Assembly (NCBI GenBank): GCA_903919615.1
Contig: CAIXIX010000434.1
Coordinates: 1-56,140, forward strand
Source of the DNA: an uncultured Chthonomonas sp.
Lineage (GTDB): Bacteria; Armatimonadota; Chthonomonadetes; Chthonomonadales; Chthonomonadaceae
Length of the DNA stretch: 56,140 nt
Direction of reading: 5' to 3'
Part shown: positions 24,412 to 32,805 of the stretch, piece after piece
Layout: the number at the start of each line of letters is the position of its first letter
Numbering within the stretch: position 1 is the first letter of the stretch
Position numbers and translations under genes: made by a program
Notes under the pieces: generated by a model
The model's input: only the letters and a program-made list of their open reading frames with translations
The model's database searches: none
What the model was told of the DNA's origin: nothing

Positions 24412-25668
24412 ATGGACTTGCTAGAGAAGATAAACCGTTCATTTGGCGCGTGGTACGAAGGGCTTTTTGGTGGTTCGGATGACGTCAGGCCGAGGGATAT
24501 ATTGCGCCGCATTCTCACCGCAATGGAGAGTGGTCGTAAGGAGGGATTTGATAACAATATCTATGTTCCAAACCAGTATATTTTAGAGATTAACGTTCAC
24601 GACGACGAGGAAAAGGAGTATTTACTCTCCTTCTTAAATAAGGATGAGCTCGAAGCGGCTATTCGTCGGTACTGCCAGCAGAACAACTACCATATTCGTG
24701 GAGTTCTGGATTTTACGATCAGGGAAGTTGAGCCAACCGAAGGGAGCCCAGATCGTAAGGGAGAGAAGGTTCGGGTAAAGTGCCGTTACGATAGCAAGAT
24801 TACGAGCCCGGCCGTTGATGCACCCTTGGACTCACCCGCAGCGACACGCGTGCATGTCGAAGATAGAACCGTTGTAAGCGTTCGTGCCGAGCGGGAACTT
24901 GAGGATGGTACTGTTCCAACGCCGTCTGCCGCTCTTGTCGTCTATGCACCAGACCGAAGCCCTTACCGCTTCGAGCTAGCAGGAGATTCAGTGAGCATCG
25001 GTCGCTCACCAGGTGCCGGAAACAATCTCGTCATTGACTCGGATGGTCAGATATCCAAGAGGCATGCACGAATTGAGCGAGAGGCCGACGGCCGGTTCAC
25101 GATATATGATCTTGGCAGCACAAACGGAACGAAAGTCAACGGAAAGCGGATTGATAATCGATCGATAAACGATGGTGATGAACTGGTTATCGGTACGACG
25201 AAGTTGACATTTCAGCAGTATCGCACCGATGCGGACAACGTTGAGGTTGAAGATAGATCTGCTCCCTCATCGTCTCGTGTGCAGTACCGGGGTGTTTATG
25301 GTGGCGCCGCCGCACGCGACTTCTCGGGCAATGGCAGTTCGTCACCACCGCAGCGATTGCTCCACACGCGTTCAGCCAGATTGGTACTTACAGATAGCCA
25401 ACGTGATGTCGATGACTTTTTGCTTGCTAGCGAAACATGGATTGGACGGGGAGTAACGAATGATATCGTGCTGCCAGACCGATCCGTCGCTACCCGACAC
25501 GCACGTATTTCCTATGACGGCGACACGTATAGGGTGGAGGCGCTAAGTGAGGGCTTTGCGACTGCAATCAATGATACTCCATTAGGTATCAGGAGCCCGG
25601 CTGCTGTTTCAGACGGCGATCGGATTGCCATCGGCGTTCTCATTCTCCGATTTGAAGCGGGTCGGTAG
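24412..25668 (+). CDS. fhaA: FhaA-like protein: DUF3662 plus two FHA domains
   Basis: 418 residues, cytoplasmic. The N-terminal domain (about 1-125; LLEKINRSFGAWYEGLF, NIYVPNQYILEI) is DUF3662, as in mycobacterial FhaA. A first FHA domain (about 195-265) has the phosphothreonine-binding set GRSPG, SKRHARI and GSTNGTKVNG. A second FHA domain (about 335-415) keeps GRGVTND and ATRHARI but has FATAIND in place of GSTNGT, so it may bind poorly. In actinobacteria FhaA recruits phosphorylated partners (kinase PknB, MviN) for cell-wall control. Here it heads a run with PP2C and a Ser/Thr kinase, implying the same phospho-dependent scaffold role. ATG start preceded by AAGGAG. Confidence 0.88.
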   Translation: MDLLEKINRSFGAWYEGLFGGSDDVRPRDILRRILTAMESGRKEGFDNNIYVPNQYILEINVHDDEEKEYLLSFLNKDELEAAIRRYCQQNNYHIRGVLDFTIREVEPTEGSPDRKGEKVRVKCRYDSKITSPAVDAPLDSPAATRVHVEDRTVVSVRAERELEDGTVPTPSAALVVYAPDRSPYRFELAGDSVSIGRSPGAGNNLVIDSDGQISKRHARIEREADGRFTIYDLGSTNGTKVNGKRIDNRSINDGDELVIGTTKLTFQQYRTDADNVEVEDRSAPSSSRVQYRGVYGGAAARDFSGNGSSSPPQRLLHTRSARLVLTDSQRDVDDFLLASETWIGRGVTNDIVLPDRSVATRHARISYDGDTYRVEALSEGFATAINDTPLGIRSPAAVSDGDRIAIGVLILRFEAGR

Positions 25669-25702
25669 GTGAGTAGGATACTCTAATGACGGGTTTAGAC
25701 AG

Positions 25703-25795
25703 ATGATATCGATGGCATTTCTCCGCTACGTACTGCTTGCGAGCTTTGTTGCGTTCGGCGTGACACTCATTCGGCTTGCAATCAAAGAGCGATGA
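25703..25795 (+). CDS. Possible 30-residue single-helix membrane micropeptide
   Basis: Short open frame (too short for routine prediction) encoding MISMAFLRYVLLASFVAFG then VTLIRLAIKER. One hydrophobic helix is flanked by Arg/Lys at both ends, a plausible inner-membrane segment. It sits exactly where FhaB lies in actinobacterial FhaA-FhaB-PstP clusters, and FhaB starts with a similar helix before its FHA domain; here the FHA part is absent. The ribosome binding site is weak, so expression is unproven. The alternative is that it is only noncoding spacer between fhaA and the phosphatase. Confidence 0.4.
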   Translation: MISMAFLRYVLLASFVAFGVTLIRLAIKER

Positions 25796-25811
25796 AGGCG
25801 CTGCATCCTGG

Positions 25812-27467
25812 ATGTTGCCAGGGATATTAAATGAGAGCTACGGAAACGAAATATTGACAACGACAACTCACAATCTGGTGATTAGTTTCAAGAGTGACAT
25901 TGGGAACTCGCGCGAAGTAAATGAGGACAGTTGTGCCGTGTTGAGCAGAAATCAACTCAATGGCAAGCTGGACGGTTTGATGATCGTGGCAGACGGCCTG
26001 GGCGGTCGGAGAGCCGGTGAAATTGCATCGAGCCTACTCGTTGAAACAGTCTCGTTTGGTGTGCTCGAAAGTACGTCGATGCGTCAATCACCATTTGATG
26101 TGCAAGATCTGACGCAACTGACACGGGATGTTATTGTACGGTCCAACGGCAAAATAATGACCCAGGGCAGGTTCCATAAGCGTTCCGATACTCACGGAAT
26201 GGCGACAACTTGCGTTACGGCCATCATTAACGAAGGACAGATTACCATTGGCAATGTTGGTGACAGCAGAGCATACCTATTGCGTAATGAGTCCCTACGC
26301 CTGCTAACGCGGGATCACTCGGAAGTTTTCGAAGAGCTAATGAAAGGCGCATTAACTGAAGAAGAGGCGCGATTACACCGTTTCAGAAACCAGATTACGC
26401 GGGCTGTTGGACTGAGCCCAGAAGTAATTCCCGATATCGATACGCACGATTTGTACGATGGGGACGTGCTGTTGATTTGCTCAGACGGCCTGACTACGGA
26501 GATGCCAGAGAAGGAGATCTTAGAGACGCTCCTTGGTTCTGCTACACCTGAAAAGGCATGTGATCGGCTCGTTGCCCATGCGTTGCGCAATGGCGGCAGA
26601 GACAATATAACTGTAGTTGTAATGCATTACGGTAATTTCTCGCCTGTGAGCGAATTCGACGTAGAGGTCGTCGCTAAGGCTGATGACGCAACAGACCCTG
26701 TGCAGGATTGGCGGTCGGCTTCTGCAAAGGATCCAGATTACGATGAAGAGTGGGATGATGCGCCTAAGCCGCCAAGGCCAAAGCCTTCAATGCCCATCCA
26801 GCGCGAGGATGAGTCTGACGTAGTACGAATGGTTCACCCAGGTACCGTTGAGGATAAAGTACTGCGATATGCACCGGTAGTGGCAGGGCTGCTGGTGCTC
26901 GTGATCCTCGTTGAAGCGGCAATTATGTGGAATTTGAAACATCGTGTCTTGCCGACCGGTGGAGCTAACCCATCGAATATCGCGGAAAACCTGCCAACTC
27001 CAGGCTCACTTACTTATGAAGCCGCAAAGACAGTCGCGGATGTTGCCGTGCAGGCAGATATGCTGCAGTTGACTCCCCAGGGCTATCCTATTGTTGCGAA
27101 GCTGGATGGAAAGATCGTGAAGGTGTTGCCATCCCGGGTTCTGTCGCCAATGGGTCCGCAGTTTCCCTCTACCCAGCCGCAAAAGCCTGCGAGCGGCGCT
27201 GCTGAAGCAAAGCCTCGCTGCGACATATTTTTCGATGCGGCCGGCAATATGTATTACATCAATGTTGAAACAAAATGCATCGAGACTTACAACCGTGATG
27301 GAACACGAACCAATGATGATTTGGGAAAAGGACAACTAACCGCCCCGAGCAAACTGATTGTGGACAATGAGGGAAATATCTATGTTCTTGACTCAAACAG
27401 GCTGAAGGTTCTGCGTGTGAAGACGTTGCCAAAGGGCCATGCTCACCCTCAAAATGCAGATTTCTAG
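25812..27467 (+). CDS. PP2C-family Ser/Thr phosphatase, membrane-anchored, with extracytoplasmic NHL-like end
   Basis: About 551 residues. The PP2C domain (about 20-265) has NSREVNEDS, VADGLGGRRAGE, VGDSRAYLL, LTRDHS, CSDGLT and GGRDNITVVV, including the metal Asp residues. An acidic/proline linker leads to one membrane helix (about 360-385) and an outside domain whose last 80 residues look like NHL-type units (DAAGNMYYINVETKCIETYN, DNEGNIYVLDSNRLKVLRV). It would remove phosphates added by the kinase encoded next. The start is uncertain: ATG 25812, TTG 25776 and TTG 25854 are all in frame; ATG was chosen because it clears the micropeptide stop (25795). Confidence 0.87.
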   Translation: MLPGILNESYGNEILTTTTHNLVISFKSDIGNSREVNEDSCAVLSRNQLNGKLDGLMIVADGLGGRRAGEIASSLLVETVSFGVLESTSMRQSPFDVQDLTQLTRDVIVRSNGKIMTQGRFHKRSDTHGMATTCVTAIINEGQITIGNVGDSRAYLLRNESLRLLTRDHSEVFEELMKGALTEEEARLHRFRNQITRAVGLSPEVIPDIDTHDLYDGDVLLICSDGLTTEMPEKEILETLLGSATPEKACDRLVAHALRNGGRDNITVVVMHYGNFSPVSEFDVEVVAKADDATDPVQDWRSASAKDPDYDEEWDDAPKPPRPKPSMPIQREDESDVVRMVHPGTVEDKVLRYAPVVAGLLVLVILVEAAIMWNLKHRVLPTGGANPSNIAENLPTPGSLTYEAAKTVADVAVQADMLQLTPQGYPIVAKLDGKIVKVLPSRVLSPMGPQFPSTQPQKPASGAAEAKPRCDIFFDAAGNMYYINVETKCIETYNRDGTRTNDDLGKGQLTAPSKLIVDNEGNIYVLDSNRLKVLRVKTLPKGHAHPQNADF

Positions 27468-27485
27468 TATGAGAGGCGGGGCACA

Positions 27486-29297
27486 ATGTCTTTAGGGATG
27501 CTCGGGAAATATGAACGCCTCGATGTGCTGGGCAGGGGAGTATCCGGGATTGTCTACCTTGCGAAGGATACACTCCTCAATCGCCAGGTTGCCCTGAAAG
27601 AGGTTGATGTTCAGGCAGGAGACCTTCGCAGGTTTCTTGAAGAAGCTCGAGTGATGGATAGGCTGCGCCATCACAATATTGTGAGAGTGAACGGTGTGGA
27701 TCGTATCGATGACAAGGTAGTAATCGATATGGAGTATGTGCGCGGAAAGAACCTCCAAGAGCTGCTGCGCAGCAGTGGACCCCTCGACATACCCTGCGCC
27801 GTGGATATTACTATTCAGATACTTGAAGGGCTCAACTATGCTCACAGCATGCAGACCGTGCACCGAGATATTAAGCCCGCCAATATTTTAATTAGTTCAG
27901 ATGGCGTTGTAAAGCTTGCAGACTTTGGCCTCGCTGAGATATTGACAACGAATGCTTATGCCGGTGGCGCCGGGACCTATGCCTATATGGCACCCGAGGA
28001 TTTTGCGGAAGAGAACCGGTCTGATAGTCAATCCGATATATGGGCAGTTGGCGTTACGCTTTTTGAGATGCTCACCGGCGAACGCCCATTTAATGTGACC
28101 AATCCCAAGTCTCCGTTTGCCTGGAAACGCTCCCTCGAAAATGAGATTGCTACACCACTCGATCAGCTAGTGCCATTCGCGCCATCGAGCTTGTGTCGCG
28201 TGGTAGCACGATCGCTGATGCGGGACAAGGAGCTACGGTACACAACGGCAGCAGATTTTCTTTCCGATCTGCGGGAAGTCCAGCAGCTGCTGCCGGCAGC
28301 GGATACGCGTTTCTATACTGAACAGTCTGCTACTTCTCCAATCGATGGCCTAGATGCGCGTTACCAAGATCTCGCTGTCGGTTCGGATACATCGCTGGTC
28401 GATCGAACAGTTGCCTCTCCTGTCATTGTTCAAGCGACCGCCGTCGATAGTTCACCTGTAACGGCCTCGACACAACCCGATATTGAAGCAGCTCCATCCC
28501 AATCGGGAGGAGTGAGATCCTTCTTTCGACGGCAAGCGACACTCTCGGCTTCCCATGGATCGGTCGATTTTGGAGCAGTTCGCAGCGGTGAGAACCGATC
28601 CACTAACATCACGGTCCGAACCTCCGGTTTGAGAGGCGCAGTTGGAGGCGCCGTGGAGGTTACGTACCCTGAAGCCTATACGGGACAGCGCTGGGTGCAG
28701 AGCAACCCCCTGAATTTTGACCAGAAGCGCCAAAAGATTACAATCACTGCGGACACGGACGGACTTGCCCCCGATGACACATACGAGGCACAAGTCAAAA
28801 TTGAAACGTTGGCAGGAGGCATAAATGTACCTGTTCAGCTAACGGTGATACGCCCTCGTCCGCATTTTAGAGAGATTGCGATTTGGTTTGTTCCCCTACT
28901 CGCAACTGTAGGCGCGCCAGCGATGATAACAGCGATCATGGGAAGCGCACACAGAAATCTGGCGCCTCCCGCCGCTGCGTCGTCACTAGGACTAGGGCTG
29001 ATCCTGCTCATTATTACTATCGCTTCCGATGTAGGTATTGCAGAGCGGTTCTGCTGTGCAGCGCTGATGGCGCTGATGTGCTGCGTACTTGGTTCTGACA
29101 CGGCGGCCGTGAACAGATTTGGGTATAATGGGCAATTGGATAGCGGTATGCGGGCAGCGGCAGAGATCGGGCTTGGTTTTGGTGCGCTCGTGGTTGCTCA
29201 GCTGTTTACTGCGCGTCGCTGGAAGGTCTGGTGCGTTATTCTGGCGGCAATCGGCCTCGTAATTGCGGGTATGTGTTACAACATATCGTCAAATTAG
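27486..29297 (+). CDS. Ser/Thr protein kinase (PknB-type catalytic domain) with beta-sandwich and C-terminal membrane helices
   Basis: 603 residues. The N-terminal kinase domain (about 9-275) has GRGVSG, Lys38 (VALK), Glu53, HRDIKPAN (Asp128), DFG (146-148) and an APE-like PED segment, so it should be active. After a disordered Ser/Thr-rich linker is an immunoglobulin-like beta domain (about 350-455; SVDFGAVRSGENRSTNITV), then four or five membrane helices to the C-terminus. With no helix before it, the beta domain should be on the cytoplasmic side. It lies 18 nt after the PP2C gene; GAGG precedes the ATG. It forms a signalling unit with the FHA and PP2C genes. Confidence 0.92.
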   Translation: MSLGMLGKYERLDVLGRGVSGIVYLAKDTLLNRQVALKEVDVQAGDLRRFLEEARVMDRLRHHNIVRVNGVDRIDDKVVIDMEYVRGKNLQELLRSSGPLDIPCAVDITIQILEGLNYAHSMQTVHRDIKPANILISSDGVVKLADFGLAEILTTNAYAGGAGTYAYMAPEDFAEENRSDSQSDIWAVGVTLFEMLTGERPFNVTNPKSPFAWKRSLENEIATPLDQLVPFAPSSLCRVVARSLMRDKELRYTTAADFLSDLREVQQLLPAADTRFYTEQSATSPIDGLDARYQDLAVGSDTSLVDRTVASPVIVQATAVDSSPVTASTQPDIEAAPSQSGGVRSFFRRQATLSASHGSVDFGAVRSGENRSTNITVRTSGLRGAVGGAVEVTYPEAYTGQRWVQSNPLNFDQKRQKITITADTDGLAPDDTYEAQVKIETLAGGINVPVQLTVIRPRPHFREIAIWFVPLLATVGAPAMITAIMGSAHRNLAPPAAASSLGLGLILLIITIASDVGIAERFCCAALMALMCCVLGSDTAAVNRFGYNGQLDSGMRAAAEIGLGFGALVVAQLFTARRWKVWCVILAAIGLVIAGMCYNISSN

Positions 29298-29350
29298 CCG
29301 GTGAACAACAAAGTCTGGCTTAGGTTTTGGCGATGATCGGAGAGTGCGTT

Positions 29351-30976
29351 ATGTTACGAAAGTACCTGAACTACATACTGTTCGGGCTGGTAGTGCTTGC
29401 AGTGGTTGGAGCAGCGCTGCGCCATAGCCAGTATGTGCATGGACTTGTCGTTGGCATGTCGAGTTCTGACTCAAAGGTGCGCAGCGCATCTGCCCTTGAA
29501 CTCGTAAAGACTGAGCAGTTTTCCGATTCAATTACGGGAGAGTCGATCGAAACTCGCTTGCACGCGGCGGAAGCGCTTGAGTCTCTGGGCAACGACAGTA
29601 CCGTCGTGCAGGACAAAACGGTAAAAGATTCTGTTGATTATCGCGCCGCGGCTGTAAAGCAGGCTCTTGGTTTGTTGAAGGACACCGACTCGCGCGTCCG
29701 TGACCGGACGATATTGACACTGCAGAGGATAGGCGACAGCACACCCGGAAACCTGAGCCAACTGGTAATCGGGATTGGTGACGGCGATAATGCAGTTCGC
29801 AAAGGCGTGCGCTTGGCATTTACTTCCGCAGGCGTTGGCATTGGCCCGAAGCCAAATGTTGTGGAAAACATAATTGCCAGAATGAAGGCCGATGATCCAA
29901 CACGCGGTCCTGGCGGCGATATTCTGGGCAGCCAGCTTTTCGTGACCAATGGCGCAAACTGTCGCAGTTTGCCGCTCCTCATCGGTTTTCTCACAGATAA
30001 GGATGCAAAAGGCTACAAGGCAGACGAGGCTCTGCGAAGTGGCGCAGCAGATGCACTCGGAAAGATAGGGGATCCGGGCGCTACCACTACCCTGATAAAC
30101 TCTATGCATTCTGATGGCGCTCACGTGCGTCGAATCGCGATTGGCGCCATCGCGCTTATCGCTGATGCGAGTGGTGAGGCTGCGCTCACAGAGGCCGTGA
30201 CGAATCCTGACGATGACAAACAGGCGCGCTCACAGGCGGCCTCGGGACTTGGCAAGATTGGCAGCTCCACTTCAATTTCGGTGCTCATAAACGCACTCGC
30301 CGACAAGGACCAGGATATACGAGGCGCAGCAATTGCGGCGCTAGCTAGGTCTGCCCGACAGGGATTAACCACACCACTTAAGGCCAACGTGATTCGCTCG
30401 GTGGTGAGCGCAGTTCAGAGCCCGATACCCAGTCAGCAGTCCGGTGCGATAGATGCACTGCGCGCGGCGCTTGCTCCGGGCGGCGCGTACGATGCGACTA
30501 CTTTTGTTGCGTGCGAGGCATTAATTAAGGTCCTTAGGAGCCCTGGTGGGACACCGCAGTTGCGTGCGAGCGCGGCAACTGCTCTGGGCTTCCCTGGCGA
30601 CAAGCTAGGTGTAACGCCTCTGATCGCACAGCTGCACGATTCGAGTGGAGACGTGAGCATTGCTTCACGGGACGCGCTTGCTGCAATTGGGCCCGATTCA
30701 ACGAGCGCTTTGGCGGAAGCAATAAATGGTGGCGGTGTAGTGGCATATTACGCTGCCCAGGCACTATCTCTGCAAGGCGTAAGCGCACTTAACACACTGC
30801 AGCGCTCGGCTGCCAACTCTGCGAATCCTGTCGGGCAGCGATGGGCCGCTGTTGCGCTAGGCGAGATTGGAGTAAGCCAGGCCAGGCAGACTTTAGTGAA
30901 GCTTTCGACAAATCCGAACCAGGAAGTTGCCTTGGTTGCTCGTGAGCAGTTGAATCGGCTAGGCAGCGCGGAGTGA
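29351..30976 (+). CDS. Membrane-anchored HEAT-repeat protein
   Basis: 541 residues. One N-terminal helix (about 6-24) is followed by a long series of HEAT/PBS-lyase-type repeats (for example DPGATTTLINSMHSDGAHVR, SGEAALTEAVTNP, GSSTSISVLINALADKDQDI), typically D/N-x-VR-xAA-x-ALG. These form an extended helical solenoid for binding partners; the topology predicts it lies outside the cytoplasm or under the membrane surface, which cannot be decided from sequence. ATG 29351 has GGAGAG 6 nt upstream, better than the longer frame from TTG 29327. It closes the kinase/phosphatase/FHA run, suggesting it is a substrate or scaffold. Confidence 0.75.
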   Translation: MLRKYLNYILFGLVVLAVVGAALRHSQYVHGLVVGMSSSDSKVRSASALELVKTEQFSDSITGESIETRLHAAEALESLGNDSTVVQDKTVKDSVDYRAAAVKQALGLLKDTDSRVRDRTILTLQRIGDSTPGNLSQLVIGIGDGDNAVRKGVRLAFTSAGVGIGPKPNVVENIIARMKADDPTRGPGGDILGSQLFVTNGANCRSLPLLIGFLTDKDAKGYKADEALRSGAADALGKIGDPGATTTLINSMHSDGAHVRRIAIGAIALIADASGEAALTEAVTNPDDDKQARSQAASGLGKIGSSTSISVLINALADKDQDIRGAAIAALARSARQGLTTPLKANVIRSVVSAVQSPIPSQQSGAIDALRAALAPGGAYDATTFVACEALIKVLRSPGGTPQLRASAATALGFPGDKLGVTPLIAQLHDSSGDVSIASRDALAAIGPDSTSALAEAINGGGVVAYYAAQALSLQGVSALNTLQRSAANSANPVGQRWAAVALGEIGVSQARQTLVKLSTNPNQEVALVAREQLNRLGSAE

Positions 30977-31085
30977 CGGCGGCTGCGCCGCGGGAACTAC
31001 CGCTTCGCGGAGGGAACTACGCGTCAGCGCGAGGGAAGTAGCTTTGCAGGGAAGAAGTTCAAGCGCGAGGGAATTGGTAGTTGCG
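30977..31085. repeat. Degenerate short GC-rich repeats after the HEAT gene
   Basis: Four imperfect copies of a unit around CGCGaGGGAAcTAc occur at 30987-31000, 31006-31020, 31028-31041 and 31063-31080, roughly 20-30 nt apart. No coding potential. The block lies between the HEAT gene stop and the SAM riboswitch. Confidence 0.45.
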
Positions 31086-31187
31086 CTGGTTGCTCCTCAC
31101 GCTGTAGAATCCGGCTACTAACCATCCGCTCTTGACTTGCTTTACTCAGTTATGCCATCATAAGCCGACAATTGAATAAGTACAGTT

Positions 31188-31307
31188 CTTATCAAGAGTG
31201 GTCGAGGGATCCGGCCCTGTGACGCCACAACAACCACCTTGTCATCGTATGATGATAAGGCAGGTGCTAATTCCGGGCAGTACCGACTGCCAACTGCAAG
31301 ATAAGAG
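31188..31307 (+). ncRNA. SAM-I (S-box) riboswitch upstream of metK
   Basis: The 5' P1/P2 part CTTATCAAGAGTGGTCGAGG, GGCCCTGTGACGCC, the CAACC turn, GGTGCTAATTCC and the closing GATAAG strand of P1 (31300-31305) match the S-box consensus in order. It senses S-adenosylmethionine and turns off metK, the SAM synthetase gene that starts 190 nt downstream. The P1 3' strand (GCAAGATAAGAG) can pair with the left arm of the hairpin at 31366, giving a switch between anti-terminator and terminator. A weak promoter (TTGCTT 31137, CATAAG 31159) lies upstream. Confidence 0.93.
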
Positions 31308-31365
31308 CGTAAGGCGCATCGAACGAGTTCCTCACGTCCAACTCCGACAATAGTACGCCATACGA

Positions 31366-31396
31366 CCTCTTCTGCATGCAGAAGAGGATTTATTTT
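31366..31396 (+). terminator. Riboswitch-controlled intrinsic terminator of metK leader
   Basis: A 22-nt perfect palindrome CCTCTTCTGCATGCAGAAGAGG (split as CCTCTTCTGC and GCAGAAGAGG around an AT centre) is followed by ATTTATTTT. Placed about 60 nt after the SAM-I aptamer and 104 nt before the metK ATG, it fits the expression platform of the riboswitch. Confidence 0.8.
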
Positions 31397-31499
31397 GCCT
31401 CTCTCCATCCCGGCGCTCATAGCTGATATCGGGACACGCGGTTCTATGCCATTCAGTGACCCACTGAGATAGAATCGCGAAACAAGAAAGGAATCCACA

Positions 31500-32657
31500 A
31501 TGTCTGATTTTGCCCTGTTTACGTCTGAAAGCGTTTCTGAAGGCCATCCTGACAAGCTTGCGGACCAGATTAGCGATGCAGTTCTAGATCAGTTGCTCAA
31601 GCAAGATCCAGGCTCACGCGTCGCGCTCGAAACCTTTTTGACTCGTGGGCTCTGCGTCGTAGGAGGCGAGCTGACCACCAACGCTTACGTTGAGATCGCT
31701 GATGTTGTTCGCAAGACGATCGTGAATGTAGGATACGATCGCACTGACTTTGGTTTTGACGGGCATACCTGCGGCGTTATGTTAGCTATTCAGCAGCAGT
31801 CTGCAGATATCGCAATGGGTGTTGATCGCACCGATCCGAATGAGCAGGGAGCTGGCGACCAGGGGCTGATGTTTGGTTACGCCGTAAACGAGACAAAGGA
31901 GCTAATGCCACTTGCGCTCACCATTTCGCATGACCTCACCCGAGTGCTTGCCGATGTGCGCAGGTCCAACCCAGAACTGGGTTTTCGGCCAGACGCCAAG
32001 TCTCAGGTAACGATCGCGTATGGTGCAGATGGCAAAGCAGATCACATCGATACTATCGTCATCTCAACTCAGCACGATCCAAATCACTCCCTCGAGCAGG
32101 TTCAGCTGGATGTGCGAAAGTACGTAATCGATCCAGTTCTTAAGAATTACGAAGGTTACATCAAAGGCAACATAAAGTATCACATTAACCCGACTGGCCG
32201 CTTTGTGATTGGCGGACCTCAGGGCGATACTGGAGTGACTGGAAGAAAGATCATTGTCGATACCTACGGTGGCGCTGCCCGACACGGCGGTGGTGCATTC
32301 TCCGGTAAGGATCCTTCAAAGGTCGACCGATCCGCAGCGTATACCGGTCGTTATATTGCCAAGAACATTGTGGCTGCCAGGCTGGCGGATAAGGCTGAGA
32401 TTCAGCTTGCCTACGCCATTGGCGTTGCTGAGCCAGTGAGCGTTCTAGTTGAGACCTTCGGCACGGGCAAGATATCTGGAACTGAAATCGTAAAGCGGGT
32501 TCGCAAGGCGATAGATCTCCGCCCGAGAGCGATGATCGAAAAACTTCAGCTTCTGAATCCTGATAGAATTCAGTATCTAAACACAGCGAAGAACGGGCAC
32601 TTTGGCAACCCCGATTTCCCATGGGAAGTTACGGACCTAGCTGAAGCACTGGCCTGA
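31500..32657 (+). CDS. metK: S-adenosylmethionine synthetase
   Basis: 385 residues, full length. Makes SAM from methionine and ATP in the cytoplasm. Family motifs: [32 protein letters not shown], the ATP loop [22 protein letters not shown] (broken here at [16 protein letters not shown]), and [10 protein letters not shown] at the end. ATG preceded by AAAGGA at 31487. It is regulated by the SAM-I riboswitch upstream and ends at the two-way terminator at 32761; it stands alone as a transcription unit. Confidence 0.97.
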   Translation: MSDFALFTSESVSEGHPDKLADQISDAVLDQLLKQDPGSRVALETFLTRGLCVVGGELTTNAYVEIADVVRKTIVNVGYDRTDFGFDGHTCGVMLAIQQQSADIAMGVDRTDPNEQGAGDQGLMFGYAVNETKELMPLALTISHDLTRVLADVRRSNPELGFRPDAKSQVTIAYGADGKADHIDTIVISTQHDPNHSLEQVQLDVRKYVIDPVLKNYEGYIKGNIKYHINPTGRFVIGGPQGDTGVTGRKIIVDTYGGAARHGGGAFSGKDPSKVDRSAAYTGRYIAKNIVAARLADKAEIQLAYAIGVAEPVSVLVETFGTGKISGTEIVKRVRKAIDLRPRAMIEKLQLLNPDRIQYLNTAKNGHFGNPDFPWEVTDLAEALA

Positions 32658-32760
32658 CACAGCGCTAACGAGCGGAATTTACGGGTGTTAAGCTTCAGGC
32701 GTTAGGACAGACTGGTCGCCTGGCGGATGAAGGTTTCGTTCAGGTTGTCATTAAATAAAA

Positions 32761-32795
32761 GGCTCCCAGCGGTTATTAACGCTGGGAGCCTTTTT
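32761..32795. terminator. Bidirectional intrinsic terminator between metK and the DUF2092 gene
   Basis: GGCTCCCAGCG (32761-32771) and CGCTGGGAGCC (32780-32790) form an 11-bp stem, with TTTTT on the plus strand and AAATAAAA upstream (a T-rich tail for the minus strand). It serves convergent metK and the minus-strand gene ending at 32806. Confidence 0.9.
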
Positions 32796-32805
32796 AACGA
32801 GCCAG

